Below are positions 49,272 through 61,646 of a stretch of DNA of 64,000 bases, piece after piece (within the stretch, counting starts at the first letter, position 1; each line of letters opens with the position of its first letter). A program made the position numbers and the translations under genes. A model generated the notes under the pieces. The model was not told where the DNA came from, did not search any database, and saw only the letters and a program-made list of their open reading frames with translations. Source of the stretch: Casuarina equisetifolia (lineage: Eukaryota; Streptophyta; Magnoliopsida; Fagales; Casuarinaceae); NCBI GenBank assembly GCA_028551475.1, contig CM052354.1:4633391-4697390 (forward strand), given 5' to 3'.

Positions 49272-51155
49272 ATAACGAAACCGTAGCAATAACGATTGAC
49301 TAACAATTGTCTAAATATGTTTTTTTTTTCAAATATTGTTTCTTTCTTGTGAAATGACTCATCCTAATGGAACTCAATAATGTTGGCAACATGAAGTGAC
49401 TAAAGCAGGCTAGCTAGAGATTGTCGCTACAATGGTCACTAGTCTTTGTCATCTTTCCCTAGCTTTTTCATGGTTGCAACATTTTCCTAGTTGATTTGAC
49501 ATTGTACATATTAGACTTTTTTTTTTCCTTGCTTGACTTTGATGGCTTAGAAGGGACGGACATATTTGTTGTTTTTCCAAAGCACGCCCAAACTTTTTCC
49601 TTCCTTTTTCTAAAGCATTCACACTGCTTTTTCATTCTTGTATGATGTGATTTAATTCGAGCACTAATACCTACAAATACATAATAAAAAAATTAAGAAA
49701 AAAGAAACAAGTATTATTTTTCTTCAAAATCATGTTATCTAACAAGCAAAAAGTTATAAAATAATTAAAATCAAGTTAGTAAGTTTTTTTTCTCATTTAC
49801 CTTTTATCACAACTTTATCAAAATATACTCAATTAACTGAATATTTTATAATTCAATATGTTTTTGAATGTTTAAGTAGGATTCATAATATTTTAAACAT
49901 AATAAGATCAATAACTAACAATTAATTGAAAATATTCAATAAATCAATTATAAAAAAGTCTAGTAAGAATCAAACCATAATCAAAGTTTAAGATAAAGGA
50001 CTTCATAATAGTATTATTTTTAGGAGGTTATAGTTGTTATTATACTTACAAGAGCTTAGCACTACAAACAACAAATTCCAACCTCCGACTAACTTAGATG
50101 AACGATTTCTCCTCCTTTCCATTGCTTAGTAGAGCTTGGAAGTGGCCAAGAGCATTTTTACCTTTTTTTTTTTCTTGTGTAATAATTATAATATAACAAA
50201 ACTATAGTAGTAACAATTGATTAACAGTTGCCAAAATATGTTCTTTTTTGTGCTAGTGTTTCTTTCTTGAGAAATGACTCCTCCTAATAGTACTCAATAA
50301 TGTCGCTTGCTCAATAATGTCAAAAACATGAAATGACTAAAGCAGCTAGCCAGAAATTGTCTCTACATTGGTCATAAGTCTTTGTCATCTTTTCCTAGCT
50401 TTTTTCATGGTTTCAACATTTTTCTTGTCGATATGATATTGTACACATTAGACTTTTTTTTTTTTCCCTTGCTTGACTTCCATGGCTTAGAGGGGACGGA
50501 CATATTTGTTGTTTTTCCACAGCATGCCCACACTTTTTCCTTCCTTTTTCTAAAGCATTCACACTACTTTTTCATTCTTGTATGATGTGATTTAATTTGA
50601 GCACCAATAACTATAATATATATAATAATAAAAAATTAAAAATTAAGAAAAATAGAAAACAACTATTTTTTTTTCCAAAATCATGTTATCTAACAAGCAA
50701 ATAACAATAAAATAATTAAAATGAATTTAGTGAGTCATTTTTCTCCTTTACCTTTTACCACAACTTTATCAAAATATACTCAATTAACTGAATATTTTAT
50801 AATTCATTATGTTTTTGAATGTTTAAGTAGCATTCATACTATTTTAAACATAATAAGACCAATAATTTATAGTTAATTGAAAATATTAATAAATCAATTA
50901 TAAAAAAGTCCAACATTCTAATAATAAGAACCCAACCATAATCAAAGTTCAAGACAAAAGACTTCATAATTGTATAATTTTTAGGAGGTTATAGTCGTTA
51001 TTATACTTACAAGAGCTTAGTACTATAAATAGAAAAATTCCAACCTCTAAGTAACCTAGATGAAAGGTTTCTCCTTTTTTCCATGGCTTAGTAAAACTTG
51101 GAAGCACCCAAGAGCATTGTTAGTTTTTTTTTCTTTTTTTCTTGTGTAACAATTA
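49272..51155. repeat. Tandem duplication of an about 920-bp unit
   Basis: Unit 1 begins ataacgaaaccgtagcaata at 49272, unit 2 begins ataacaaaactatagtagta at 50193. Both contain tttgtcatcttt-cctagcttttt, gggacggacatatttgttgt and the terminal block ttggaag...caagagcat followed by a T-rich run and cttgtgtaa. The second halves match 17640-18200 in unit 1 of the window. The plus ORF at 50382-50585 is broken in the other unit. Confidence 0.8.
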
Positions 51156-52240
51156 CAATTTTCGTAATTGAGTGGTAGATTTAACAATAGGTTTTATATC
51201 AGTGCTTGCTATGCTTTTCATAGAACAATCATAATTGAAAAATGACTAAAGCTGAGAACCACTTAAGTTGGTAGGTATGCAAGTGTTGGGTCTTTGTCAT
51301 CTTGATGGCTTGATGCGACTTGTCCCCTAATCATCCTAGTTAATTCGTTTTACCTCATTCATATTATTTCAATCTTTGAAGCCTTTCTTTGCCAATCCCA
51401 AATAATTGTAATGTCATTTGTCAGAAAACAAGCTTTTGGTCTTCTTACATCAATTTTAACTTATCAAGTTTAATTTTCCTAATGTCACAACAAGCAGAGT
51501 TTACAACTAGGGTTGGTATTTGAAAGGAAAAAGGTGCTTTGCTATGATTACCAGCAACCACTGTTATAAAACCTATTGTTAAATCTATTATAATGATGAA
51601 CAACCATAACTATAAGAGGTTTGAAGAGGTAATTTCACTACAATAATTGACTAATTGTAGCTAGAACATAAGGAGATAATAGTGATTCATTTATTGATGA
51701 AAAAAGTATTAAGTAATAGAAATTACAAAATCAACAAAAATGTCTTTTTCTTTCTTGTGAAATGACTTCCTGATGTTCAATAATGTTGCCATGTAAAAGA
51801 ACTAAAGCAATTAGCCACTAGAGATTGTCGGTTGTGTTGATCAAAGTCTTTATCTTTTTTCCTTAGCTTTTTCTTGGCTGCAACATTTTTCTTTATTGTT
51901 TTTCAAACACGCTTTCACTTCTTCCTTCTTTTTCTAAAGCATCCGCACTACTTTTTCTAAAGCTAAAGCATCCGCACTACTTTTTCTAAAGCAATGAAAG
52001 GTATACTTTATACCCCATGTTATTGCTGAAAAAATTGGCAGATTCTTAACCATTTGTCAAAATTTCCACTATTATCATGGACAAGTATAGATTTGATTGA
52101 CTATTTACTAGTTCGCCTCCCTCCAATCACAATCGAATAATGAGATATCTGACTTTAATTATAAACTTTTGAGAGACAATACATACTATATTACATTAAG
52201 ACAAGCTTATCACAACTTTTAGGAATTTTATTATTTCGCC
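51156..52240. repeat. Module matching 46530-47300 and 18360-18460
   Basis: 51190-51330 matches 18360-18460; 51340-51520 matches 23400-23560 and 39280-39440; 51490-52210 matches 46530-47300. The motif ctaaagcatccgcactactt is itself repeated twice near 51940-51990. No gene supported. Confidence 0.65.
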
Positions 52241-53010
52241 AAGGATTCTTGATATCTCGCCATGGTAGTCAGAATCTCTAGTCTGTCTCCCTTAGTGACC
52301 ATTTACTACTCTGTTTAATTTCTAGTTTCCTTCTCAGCCCATTCCACCATGAATGACTGCTTTTTAGGACCTTTAACTTCTCTCTGTTTATTTTGATCAA
52401 CGTTTTGCGCTCGTGAAGGCTTTCAAAACTACCTTTATTCAAGAGCGTTTAGACTATAGAATCATGCTAGTTAATAACCGATACTCGAGCAGGGCCCCAG
52501 AAGGGCGTTGTTTGTACCCCTTACAAGTAATGATAGTACGATGGGGTTTGGCACATGGCCTTGCCTTGTTATTTACCGTTTTCAGATTCTCAACCTTTCT
52601 TCATTTATTATAATTGATGTTTTGAATTGGGGAGGATTTTCAAAGCTATCTTGATTGAAGAGCTTTTAGACCACAGAATCATGCTAATTAGTAGCAGATC
52701 CTCGAGCAAAAGGGCACGGAAGGACGTGACCCCACCTACAATCCTTACCCACAGCTTTGACAAGACTACTAGCCATTGTGAATGACTTAATAAGCCCCAT
52801 ATTCTTGTTAGCTTGGATCAATACTTGAGAATTGATGGCCCATTAGATCCATTCACAACGGCCAGAAAACAGGCCTTATCAACAAATGGGCCATTTCCAC
52901 TTAACATCAGATGGACTATTCTTTTTCTGGTGACCTGATTTTAATATTTTTGGTAAGAAATACATTTATAAGACCAATGCAGGACAGATGGTTCTATTGA
53001 ATGTTATTAT
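52241..53010. repeat. Shared NLR-cluster modules with inverted-repeat member
   Basis: 52250-52330 matches 39890-39980; 52640-52730 matches 24650-24730; an inverted repeat lies at about 52771-52862 with arms agccattgtgaatgacttaa and ggcccattagatccattcac. The plus ORF at 52413-52613 spans module boundaries and is not called. Confidence 0.65.
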
Positions 53011-54539
53011 TCTCTCATTCTTGACCCCTCACGTATATAATATATAATCTTGACCTCTCTAATATTATTTTTTCCTGAATTAGTTATAAAAGTTAAGTGA
53101 AGTTATCATCTTGTGGATACTTTTTGATTTTCGATCAAGAAATTAAACTAAGAAAACGGTGCTTAAAGAATAACTATATGAAGAGACACCTGATTTATGT
53201 AAAAAGAAGTATACATCCAACAAAGAGCCAACTTTGATATGTGTTCACATGGTGTGCAATAGGTTACTATCCAGTTATAATAATTAGTGGATTATCTTAC
53301 TCTTAGTTTACATCTTAATTGCATGGAGCCATGTGTAAAAGGCAATGCCAATTTCACTTATCAATGGCCAATGACTATAGTAAAGAGCCACAAAAGCTTT
53401 CAGCCATGTTTGAATTGAGTCTTCATCTTCTTTGTTTAGATTTTTGGGGCTTACAACGTTTTGGTTGAAGAGCTCTTAGACCGTGAGAGCAAACAATCTA
53501 CTAAGAAATCCAAATCTCATAGTTCACTAATTAATTACTACCATCTCGAGTAGAGAGTTAGAACAATTGTGCCAATCATACATTATGGCATGTGAAGCTG
53601 TTTGGTGTTTATTCAAGAGCTTTTAGGCTACCTGTGATCATCCATTCGACAATTGGTATTCACAGTAATTAAATACCACGGCCTTCATCAGAGAGCCCGG
53701 ATGACCATGCCCATACCGCTACGCTGGTCTTTGGTCCTGCTTGGTTCCTTTGGGCCTTTCACATTTCTAAATTTGCTTTTGCTTATTTTTCATTTTAGGC
53801 TACAACGGATGTCAACAATTGTTTGTTATTTTTCTAAGCTAGACACGCTTACCCGTATTATTTATTCGTTCGGCAGTTCATGTAAAGATTTGCAGCGTCA
53901 CGCATTCTGAAATTGTCAAATCAATTAAAGATTGAGAGAAAATAAAACTTTTTCAGATGGAAAATAAATATATAAAAATAAGAAATGAAAAATTGAAACA
54001 CATAAAAGAAAGGAATGCATGTTTCTACAAATCTTATTACTGTGATAAACAAATTCTGAATGGTGCACATCTGTACGTAATGGTAACGACCATGAGAAAA
54101 TGGGCAGCATAAAAATCTTTCGAAGGCTTACCTTTTCTTAAACATAGCCCATCTTAAATTCTAGATGAGAATAATAGCTCACTTAATGCCCTTGCTTTGA
54201 GTTCCTTAAATCTTTCACGTTAGGTTTTCACTTATTAACCCGCCAATATTAGATTCTAAAACATTTATTAATTCCTTTTGAAACTTTGATAACTGATAAT
54301 CATTAGATATCACTTATAATTCTATTTCTAAAAAATCACAAGGTTTACCAATAAATAATGACCTCTCTAGAAATTTTGTTAGTTCTTTCATGAAATTGTG
54401 ATGGTAAGCCTTTTAGAGATTTTGATATCTTTCTATCAAATTTTCTTTTCTTTTATACCATTTATCCTATAGTAAGATAAACCAACAAGAGAAGATGACT
54501 TATACGCATTATCATGAAGATCACAATTTAAAGTCTAAA
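53011..54539. other. Intergenic with NLR-upstream module
   Basis: 53390-53540 matches the region upstream of the NLR (16230-16380), including ttttggttgaagagctctta. The rest (53541-54539) is a mixture of weakly related module fragments. The ORF of 85 codons at 53653-53910 has no recognisable domain and no paralog with an open frame. Confidence 0.5.
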
Positions 54540-56050
54540 ACATTAATTGATTCTCTTCAAATGCTTAATACATAATAATGCGTACCACAAGAACTAATAA
54601 CCATAAATCATGAGTGATCCTTATTTTATACTATTTCTTTTATAGATAAATCAACCAGCCAACTAGACGATGATGTACAAATGTTACCATTAGGGTCAGC
54701 TTCCAAGCAGATATTAAGGGGAAAAAAAAAACTACAAATCCCTTTGCTTTGGTTTTTATATATTCACTCACCTTCTTGGCCGCCAATCGCCAACAAACGT
54801 CGCACGTGATGGCACGTGATGGTATTCGGTGTTTGATATTGACCTCATTCCTTAGCTTTTTTGAACTTCCATCCTTTTTGTTTATTATAACGGTGTTGAT
54901 TTAGAAGATTAAAGGACAATCAAGCTCAAGAAAATCACACTAATTAATTACCAGCCTCAAGCAGAGGGCCACGAAGCATATGCCAGCTACGTAAGGTGTT
55001 CTCTTACGCTTAACTTCCTCTTTTTCTAACTTTTGGCTTTTCACCTTCACAACGTGCCTGGCTTGTTTATGTTCTGTGGCTAGAACGAGCACCAACACTT
55101 TATTTTCTCCTCTAAAGCACCAAATTACATGGTGTCCCTCCATGGTAGGGCTAAATCTTTTCACTATCAGATATTTACAACTGAAGTTCTTTACATTGAG
55201 AGACCTTTATCACAGCTATTTGCACAAAGAAAATAAATCTTTTTTTTTTTGTATTATTTATCAACAATCTTTAAATGAATAAATTGTGTCTTTTTTCTTA
55301 GTCGCTCACCAATTTTAGGTCAAGAATAAGAATTACATTACAATATGACATAAGAACAAACTTTTGCCCTCATTGAAATCAACCTTTAATCTCTTACACT
55401 GCCCAAGCCTGTCATTTTGTTTTATAATATGTTATTAAGAAGCTAACGACAGTATTGTGAGACGTGGTTTTAGCTTCTTAAGTTAAGTTTATTTCTTCTA
55501 AAAGTATATTCAAACACCAAAGCTATAAAGTATTGTTACTATCTAGAAAAGGAGAAAACCAACAAAGAGGAGGAAATGATTGCAATTTTGCATGGGCTTG
55601 CTCACACTACTTATTCATTCGGCATTACATTCCATCTAATTTCATCATAACTGACTTTTTACAATGCATAACAATTTGAGTAGAAATTTTTACATTGTTT
55701 CACATTTACAAGAGCTATCAAGAAAGTGAAAAGAAAACTTTTTCACAAAAATAAAGAAAGATTTAAAATCAAGTTAGGAATTATTTTTCCTTCTTATTAT
55801 ATGACACTTTTTTTATCAAAATACTTTCTATTAGATATGATCAAATTAGTGTCTTATTTTTAGCATGACAATTTTTATCATGCTTATTTTTTATAATACA
55901 TAGTAATCCAACTTAAATTATTAAATTAATTTTTCCACAATTAATTTTGTTTTGAATGTCTAAATATTCTTCATATCATTCAAAACTTGAAGGCATTGTC
56001 AAAGTAACTTTGGCTAATTTTAAGTTCGACCATTCATTTTAGAATCTTTA
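54540..56050. repeat. Module E, unit 2
   Basis: Collinear with 24885-25310 (54540-54990), 26770-27230 (54730-55200) and 27420-28220 (55250-56030). Non-coding. Confidence 0.7.
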
Positions 56051-56260
56051 TAAAAAATAGTACAAAATTTATAATTTTTGTTAATAATACTATTTAGAAG
56101 ACAAACCTTCGAAATTAAAGGAAAATGTTTAGTAATTTAAATCAATATCGTATTTCTTAAACCTATGATATTTCCTGAACAAATTTTCATTTCTTCTATA
56201 ATTTTTTCATTTTTTTTATAGTGAGATCAATAAACGAAAAGGATGATTTATAACATTACC
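56051..56260. other. Short intergenic stretch before the solo LTR
   Basis: Ends with ggatgatttataacattacc, which resembles 54670-54695 and 24985-25005 of the E module and so gives the approximate sequence before the insertion. Confidence 0.5.
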
Positions 56261-56740
56261 TGAAGAAAAACAACGCTGCCTTGGTCCCACAAAGAAGAAT
56301 TCACAAGAATTATGTAGAAAGAAGGAGAAGAAGAAAGTGGCATGGACCCACGTGAAGAACTCTCTAGCATTGGAAGTGTTTAGAGAATGGAAGAAAGATT
56401 AGCCACCGAAAGAAGCAAAATTGTCAACAAATACGGCTATAAAAAATCTACAAGAATTGTCTAGAAAGCCAAAGAACCGACTTGTAAAGTCGGTCATACA
56501 TTCTATAAAAAGGGGAAAGCACCCACGGTGAGGGTGTGCAACCTGAGCAAATGTGAGTAGTCAGGTGTCAAAAGAGTGTCCTAAAAAGTCTTCAAAAGTG
56601 TGTGTGTCCATAAAATGTGAGAAGTGAGATACGTGCCTTGTCGTTGGCCTTGTGAAAAGTTCATTTTTTGTATAAATAAAATTCTTGTATTTTTGTCCTC
56701 CATTTTGTGTGAAATTCTTGGGCCCGCTTGAGCTTCAACA
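56261..56740 (+). mobile_element. Probable solo LTR
   Basis: A 480-bp insertion starting tgaagaaaaa and ending cttcaaca, flanked by ttacc on both sides (56256-56260 and 56741-56745). A TATA box (tctataaaaagggg, about 56500) and a polyadenylation-type signal (aataaa, about 56684) lie about 185 nt apart, as in the U3-R-U5 layout of an LTR. No second LTR or internal domain follows. An alternative end at 56737 gives TGAAG/CTTCA inverted ends and an 8-bp duplication acattacc; the 5-bp version is more usual for LTR elements. A short perfect hairpin (ccgactt-gta-aagtcgg) lies at about 56477-56493. Confidence 0.65.
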
Positions 56741-56745
56741 TTACC

Positions 56746-57195
56746 AAGAATGTAACAGTTTTACCGTGTATAAGTCATCTTATTAGCAGTTATTCGATAA
56801 TAACAATTGTATTGAACGATCCTATCTCATATTATAAATAACCAACCCGATTTTCGGAATAATGGCTTTTCATCGTGACTGATTACACACGTTCGAAAGC
56901 TCCAGACCAGGGATTGAAAAGCAAACGACAGCAAGCAACTCTAAACGCCTCCCACGATGCTATGTGATGCAATTCAGTGTTTAAGAGCTTTATGGACAAT
57001 TATTCTGGTTTAACCAAATCCGCATATAAAACTTTTAAATTTTTATAAAGAAGTAGTTTTTCTCTTTTATTGTCACAATCTCTGAATAAATAAATATCAA
57101 TGTCTTTTTCCTTGGTCTCACCAATTTCAGTTAAGGAATAAAAATTACATTGTAATATGTCATAAAAAGGTACTTTTGGTCTCCTGCTAGTCTCC
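56746..57195. other. Intergenic
   Basis: AT-rich, with fragments of the E-type module at 57040-57190 (tctttttccttggtctcacc). No gene seen. Confidence 0.5.
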
Positions 57196-57295
57196 AATGC
57201 TAATATAATATGACTAACAAGACTATTAAGTTAACTTTATTCTTTAATGCTAATATAATATGACTAACAAGACTATTAAGTTAACTTTATTCTTT
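57196..57295. repeat. Perfect 50-bp tandem duplication
   Basis: The unit beginning aatgctaatataatatgact at 57196 is repeated without a single difference at 57246-57295. Spacing is exactly 50 bp. Confidence 0.97.
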
Positions 57296-58617
57296 AATGT
57301 TTAATAAACGGCCATAGCTGATATGAAGGATAGTTACTAGCACAGAGAAGGTGAATAAAAAAGAGGTCAACGTATATATATATTTTAATCTCCGTACTTG
57401 CAACAATCATGCCATTTAGAGGGTCGACATGCTTTTTCCGACTTCCAACTTCTCTTTGTTTATTTTGATCCATGTTTTGAACTTTTGCTCTACTTGAAAT
57501 CAGCCTTAGTACCATCACTCCTCAAAAACCGTGTTACGAAGTCAGTAGAATTCCTCATGTTGGGACCATGAACTTATCCCAACAGCATGAAAAACTTGGT
57601 GTAAAGTGCCTGCTCTACACACACGTGCGCGGTGATGCGTTACAGGACAACGTTTTTGAAGTTGTCAATAATAATCCGATCAAAGGGACAAGCGGAATTT
57701 GGAAGGGATCCAAATCCTTTTTAGTGGACCTAACATTCGTCGTTCTGGGTGATAATCTTTAACTATATGAAATTATTGGGCACCCCTTGTTCTTGCTGTT
57801 TCCTCTATGTTGAGAGGGCATGTCTATATTTGACGAGATGAAGATTTGGGTAGAAAAAAATGCATGCAATGGTTGTAAAAAGTGATGTACATGGATTTGG
57901 CTCTTTCTTCTTCTTTTCTACATTTGTTTAGGATTTTTTTATTCATTTTATATTAAGTTTTAAGATTACTTGAAACATGTTTCATTAAAATGTCATTATC
58001 AATTTGAGCCTTCACAAGTTGTCTATTGTAATTGAGGATTATATAATCCATTATGCTTCTATTTTGATGGCCTATTCTATGGTAGCCTAACTTAGGTATA
58101 CTTTTTTTTATTGATTATTCATTCTATGATTTAAACTTAAAGTTGACTATATTATTTATGATTTTTGTCCTTCACATATGTTTTGCACACTAAGTGACGT
58201 GATTGCTCAAGGTCACATAAGGTAAAGGTGATTTAACTTATACTCTAATATCAAGTTAGAAAATTTAAAAATTTAATTTAAAAATTAACTTAAGAATTAA
58301 AAGAATATTTTTTTATTTAAACCTCATTACAATATATTTTTTTAATGCGAAATTTTTTTCCTTAGCATAAAAGGTACAACCTGAATTACTTTTTTCTTCC
58401 TTGACATGTACATGGAGAGTAAATTTGACAAAATATTTAGGTAAAGTGCTCCATATCCTTTATTAATTTGGACGTCCCACATGGAACAAGAGAAAAGATC
58501 TGGGTATAAAAGTGTGTGTGTCTGGACATCTTTTGGGCGTCCGACCAAACACGACTTAGGAGCCCCATCCTCGACAGACGTAGAATCTGCTTTAAAAGCT
58601 AAAATTTACTAGTTATT
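57296..58617. other. Intergenic with one unassigned small ORF
   Basis: 57400-57500 relates to 23860-23930. A plus ORF of 64 codons (57568-57762) with GVKCLLYTHVRGDALQDN lies in a GC-richer patch; no family recognised and no paralog in the window. At about 58470-58530 a tcccacatggaac block followed by gggtataaaagtg looks like a promoter or LTR fragment on the plus strand. The rest is AT-rich without features. Confidence 0.4.
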
Positions 58618-58930
58618 CTAGATGGGGTTGTAAGGAAGTAAGTTGGGTCTCGGATTCCAGGTAACTCGATCCAGTCCAATTTGACAGTCCAACGAAGATT
58701 CTCCCTCAAGGACTGGATCCAAACCCATGTAATGCACAGTGATCACAACGTTATAGCCGTCGATTGGATCGTAGGTCATTGAAACAGGGTCGACCAGAGT
58801 GCCGTCGATTGGATCGGGTGACCCGAGAACGCGGCCAGGCATAGCAAGGGCGCTGGAAACACGTGCACCCGTCAGGCCCCTCATGACTAGAATTCGCTCC
58901 TGTGTACAAAGCACATAATCAAGCCGAGGG
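58618..58930 (-). other. GC-rich island with open minus-strand frame
   Basis: Clearly richer in G+C than its surroundings. A minus-strand frame runs from 59007 to a TAG at 58618, but its first 25 codons overlap module F, so the ORF start is arbitrary. The part in the island contains MRGLTGARVSSALAMPGRV and two copies of DPIDG spaced 15 codons apart, reflecting a 16-bp direct repeat gccgtcgattggatcg at 58756 and 58801. No domain recognised. It is probably an inserted gene or element fragment. Confidence 0.35.
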
Positions 58931-58939
58931 CTCGGGAGG

Positions 58940-60950
58940 ACGTGACCGTTGATTTCTCTTTGGATTCGGTTTTTTCTCTTCCTAAACCACTCAATGTCCT
59001 TTACCAAAGGCTTGACAAGACTACTAGCCGTTGTGAATGGTTTAATGGGCCCCTTATTTTTATTGTGCTTCGATCAATACTTGAGAACATACGGCCCATT
59101 AAATCCATTCACGACGGCCGGTAAACTGGCCTTACCAACAAACGGTTTACTTCCACCAAACAACAGATGGACTCCTTTTTTTTTTTTGACCTGATTTTAA
59201 TATTTTTGGTTGCAAATAAATTTACAAGACTAAATGTGAGATTAATAGTTTTATTCAGTGTTATAAGGTTTGTTTTGCAAGAGATTTTATCAATGGTAAT
59301 ATATTGATTTGATTAAACCTTCACATTTGGCTATTAATGCATTCTTACAACTTTTTTATAAACACAATTAAACAAGTTTTTCATCTACAACGTGAATATT
59401 TGATATTTAAAAGACAAGTTATCAAAAGTGAAGGGATTGTCTAAGTAACTTCTCCTACAGTTGGTTTTCCATTTGTTTATTAAGTTCATGGATTCTATTT
59501 GTTAATGTGTCATTATATAAGAGTTTTAGTAATTAAACCTATTACATAATATAAGGAAGCAACCAATATTCAAAATAATCATTTTTCATCATGCCTTTTA
59601 ACACTCTTTCGTCAACTCCAGGACAGGGATTAAGTAATCCGACGGAAAATCATTGTCCCTTTGACTTATAACTAGCTTTCGGTCTCCTTCAATTAATATA
59701 ATGAATTAATAGTCTTCTTCAATTTTGACCTCATGGATAGAGGCCTTGTATCATTAAGCTGGGTTCGGCAAATTGGTTGATTCTAAGCTCCCATTATATT
59801 TCTTAGATTCAACCTTTTAGTACTCATGACCCACCTTTGCTCTTTTTTTTTTAATAAATAGTAAAAAGGAATTTTGAGTTAGAAGTCAAAAACCAATAAC
59901 CCAATCACTCACTTATTAAATTGGTTCCAATGTCCATTTCATCTACATAAACCTTTTTTTTTTCCCATGGGAAGATATACTTAGGGAACATTACTACTAT
60001 TTGGTATTATAAGAACATATTCCACTATTCAGCTCATTTAGAAGGTGGGGGTAGTTTTGGCTAGCATTAATGCTAGTGAAAGAAAAAGAAAATGCTGTCT
60101 ACAACCTAATGTAGTGTGGACGTTCATTAGAATGGATTTTAAAAGGAGAACTTGCAGCTGAAAAATGTTTCACATCTTAAAAATATGTAGATTATTTTCT
60201 AAAAGAAAAAGGTGCTTCATGTTTGGTAAAAAGAGAAAAAAGAAAACATCTTTTATGGCTGACTGAAGTTTTCAAGAGCAGGCAGACATCGGAAATGGTG
60301 AAAATCTAAATAGATTGCAATATTTTTTGTCATACATTAGGCAAATTAATGAGCCAAAATTCTACTAGTGCAGCATGTATAAGCAAACATGCCCCAAAAG
60401 TAACCAGAATTAAACCTACTTGTGCTTAAAAAAGGTTTGGGTAATCAATGTCTACACAAAAACATTTTTTATTGATTATCATATATCATTCAATAGTAAG
60501 TGGTAACGTGATAACTTTCAAAACATTATAATAAGTAAGACATACATGGGTAGAAACAAAACCACTATTAATTACAATCATATATTCAAGAACTCTTAAA
60601 AATTTATAACAAAAAAAGAGAGAAGGTTTATAAGGCTTTCCATTGTATTTTACTAGGCTCAGATGCTTCTCTACCATTGAAGATATTCTCATTTATACAC
60701 ACAAAAATCCAATGACTTATGGTGGGCACACAAAAGATTTGTGCTATTTGAAACTTAAAATTTATAGTGCTCTTGATAAGGTAGACGAAATACATTAGAA
60801 GCTTCCCAATCTGGGTCTGCTTTGCTGGAGCCCTCCACGAGTTTGAGAGTAATCAATGCCGGAGAGAGTGGCAGTCTTTCGCATTGGTAACGTGATCACT
60901 TTGAAAAAAATTGCGGAAATTATGAAAGGAGCAGAGCTCAACATGCATTC
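58940..60950. repeat. Module F, copy 3
   Basis: Aligned with 28960-31095 and 40010-41815 through most of its length. Includes the best-preserved inverted repeat (59027-59118). The end block at 60818-60900 retains only the first part of the ORF seen at 41549-41806 before diverging. Confidence 0.75.
59027..59118. repeat. Long inverted repeat, best-preserved member
   Basis: Left arm 59027-59051 (gccgttgtgaatggtttaat and gggcc) pairs with right arm 59093-59118 (ggcccattaaatccattcac and gacggc) with one bulged base and one mismatch, around a loop of 41 nt. A fold-back RNA of about 92 nt could form from either strand. Confidence 0.8.
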
Positions 60951-61646
60951 AACTTCATCTCTTTCGAGTATAGATGAGACCATTGCTCCTCTCCTCATAG
61001 GTTGATTTTTATCCCTTGTTTTCTTGTTGCATTTGGAACGAGACTGGAGCACTAATAACAGACTGCAAAGCAATAAATATAATTAAAAATCACATAAATT
61101 CATATTTATCTCTAAGTAATGAAAAATAATTTCCTTTTACTTCTAATTAGGTTTTTAACAAACTTTTTAGCAAATATGAGATAGTAATTCTATATTGGTT
61201 AACATAACATACCTCCCTCATTATGTGGGTTTTAAAATTGGGCACAAGATTCATATAATTGTAGGTTCAAGACTTGGGTACAATTTATGAAACATTAAGA
61301 AAAAATCTAAGTTCAACTTAATATGACCAGACATGTTGCCACATCAAAATGTGGTTTAAATTTAGACACAACTTATGAAAGTGGTAAAGAAAAACCAAAA
61401 CTCAATATGATTAGATAGTGGTAAAAGTTAGTACTCTTTAAAAAAAATGACTTGATTAGATAGTCATAAAATACCCCAAATAACATAATAACAAATCAAT
61501 TCTATAAGCTAGATGAATCAAAATGCAATGCTAGTATGGGCCATATTTCACGGTGACAGTCATAAAACAATTCATTAATGAAACTTCTATGCCCAAATTG
61601 GGTGCCTGGAAGGAAGGATAAAATCCCAAATGTTCAAAGGTCTCAC
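60951..61646. other. Intergenic between module F and the SH3P pseudogene
   Basis: AT-rich. This is where the SH3-domain exons of the neighbouring pseudogene would be expected; I find no such sequence on the minus strand. Confidence 0.5.

Noticed and set aside
59027..59118. Calling the inverted repeat a microRNA gene
   Set aside because: The arms fit the size, but there is no small RNA evidence, no known mature sequence recognised and the structure occurs only within duplicated DNA. Reported as a repeat and a finding.
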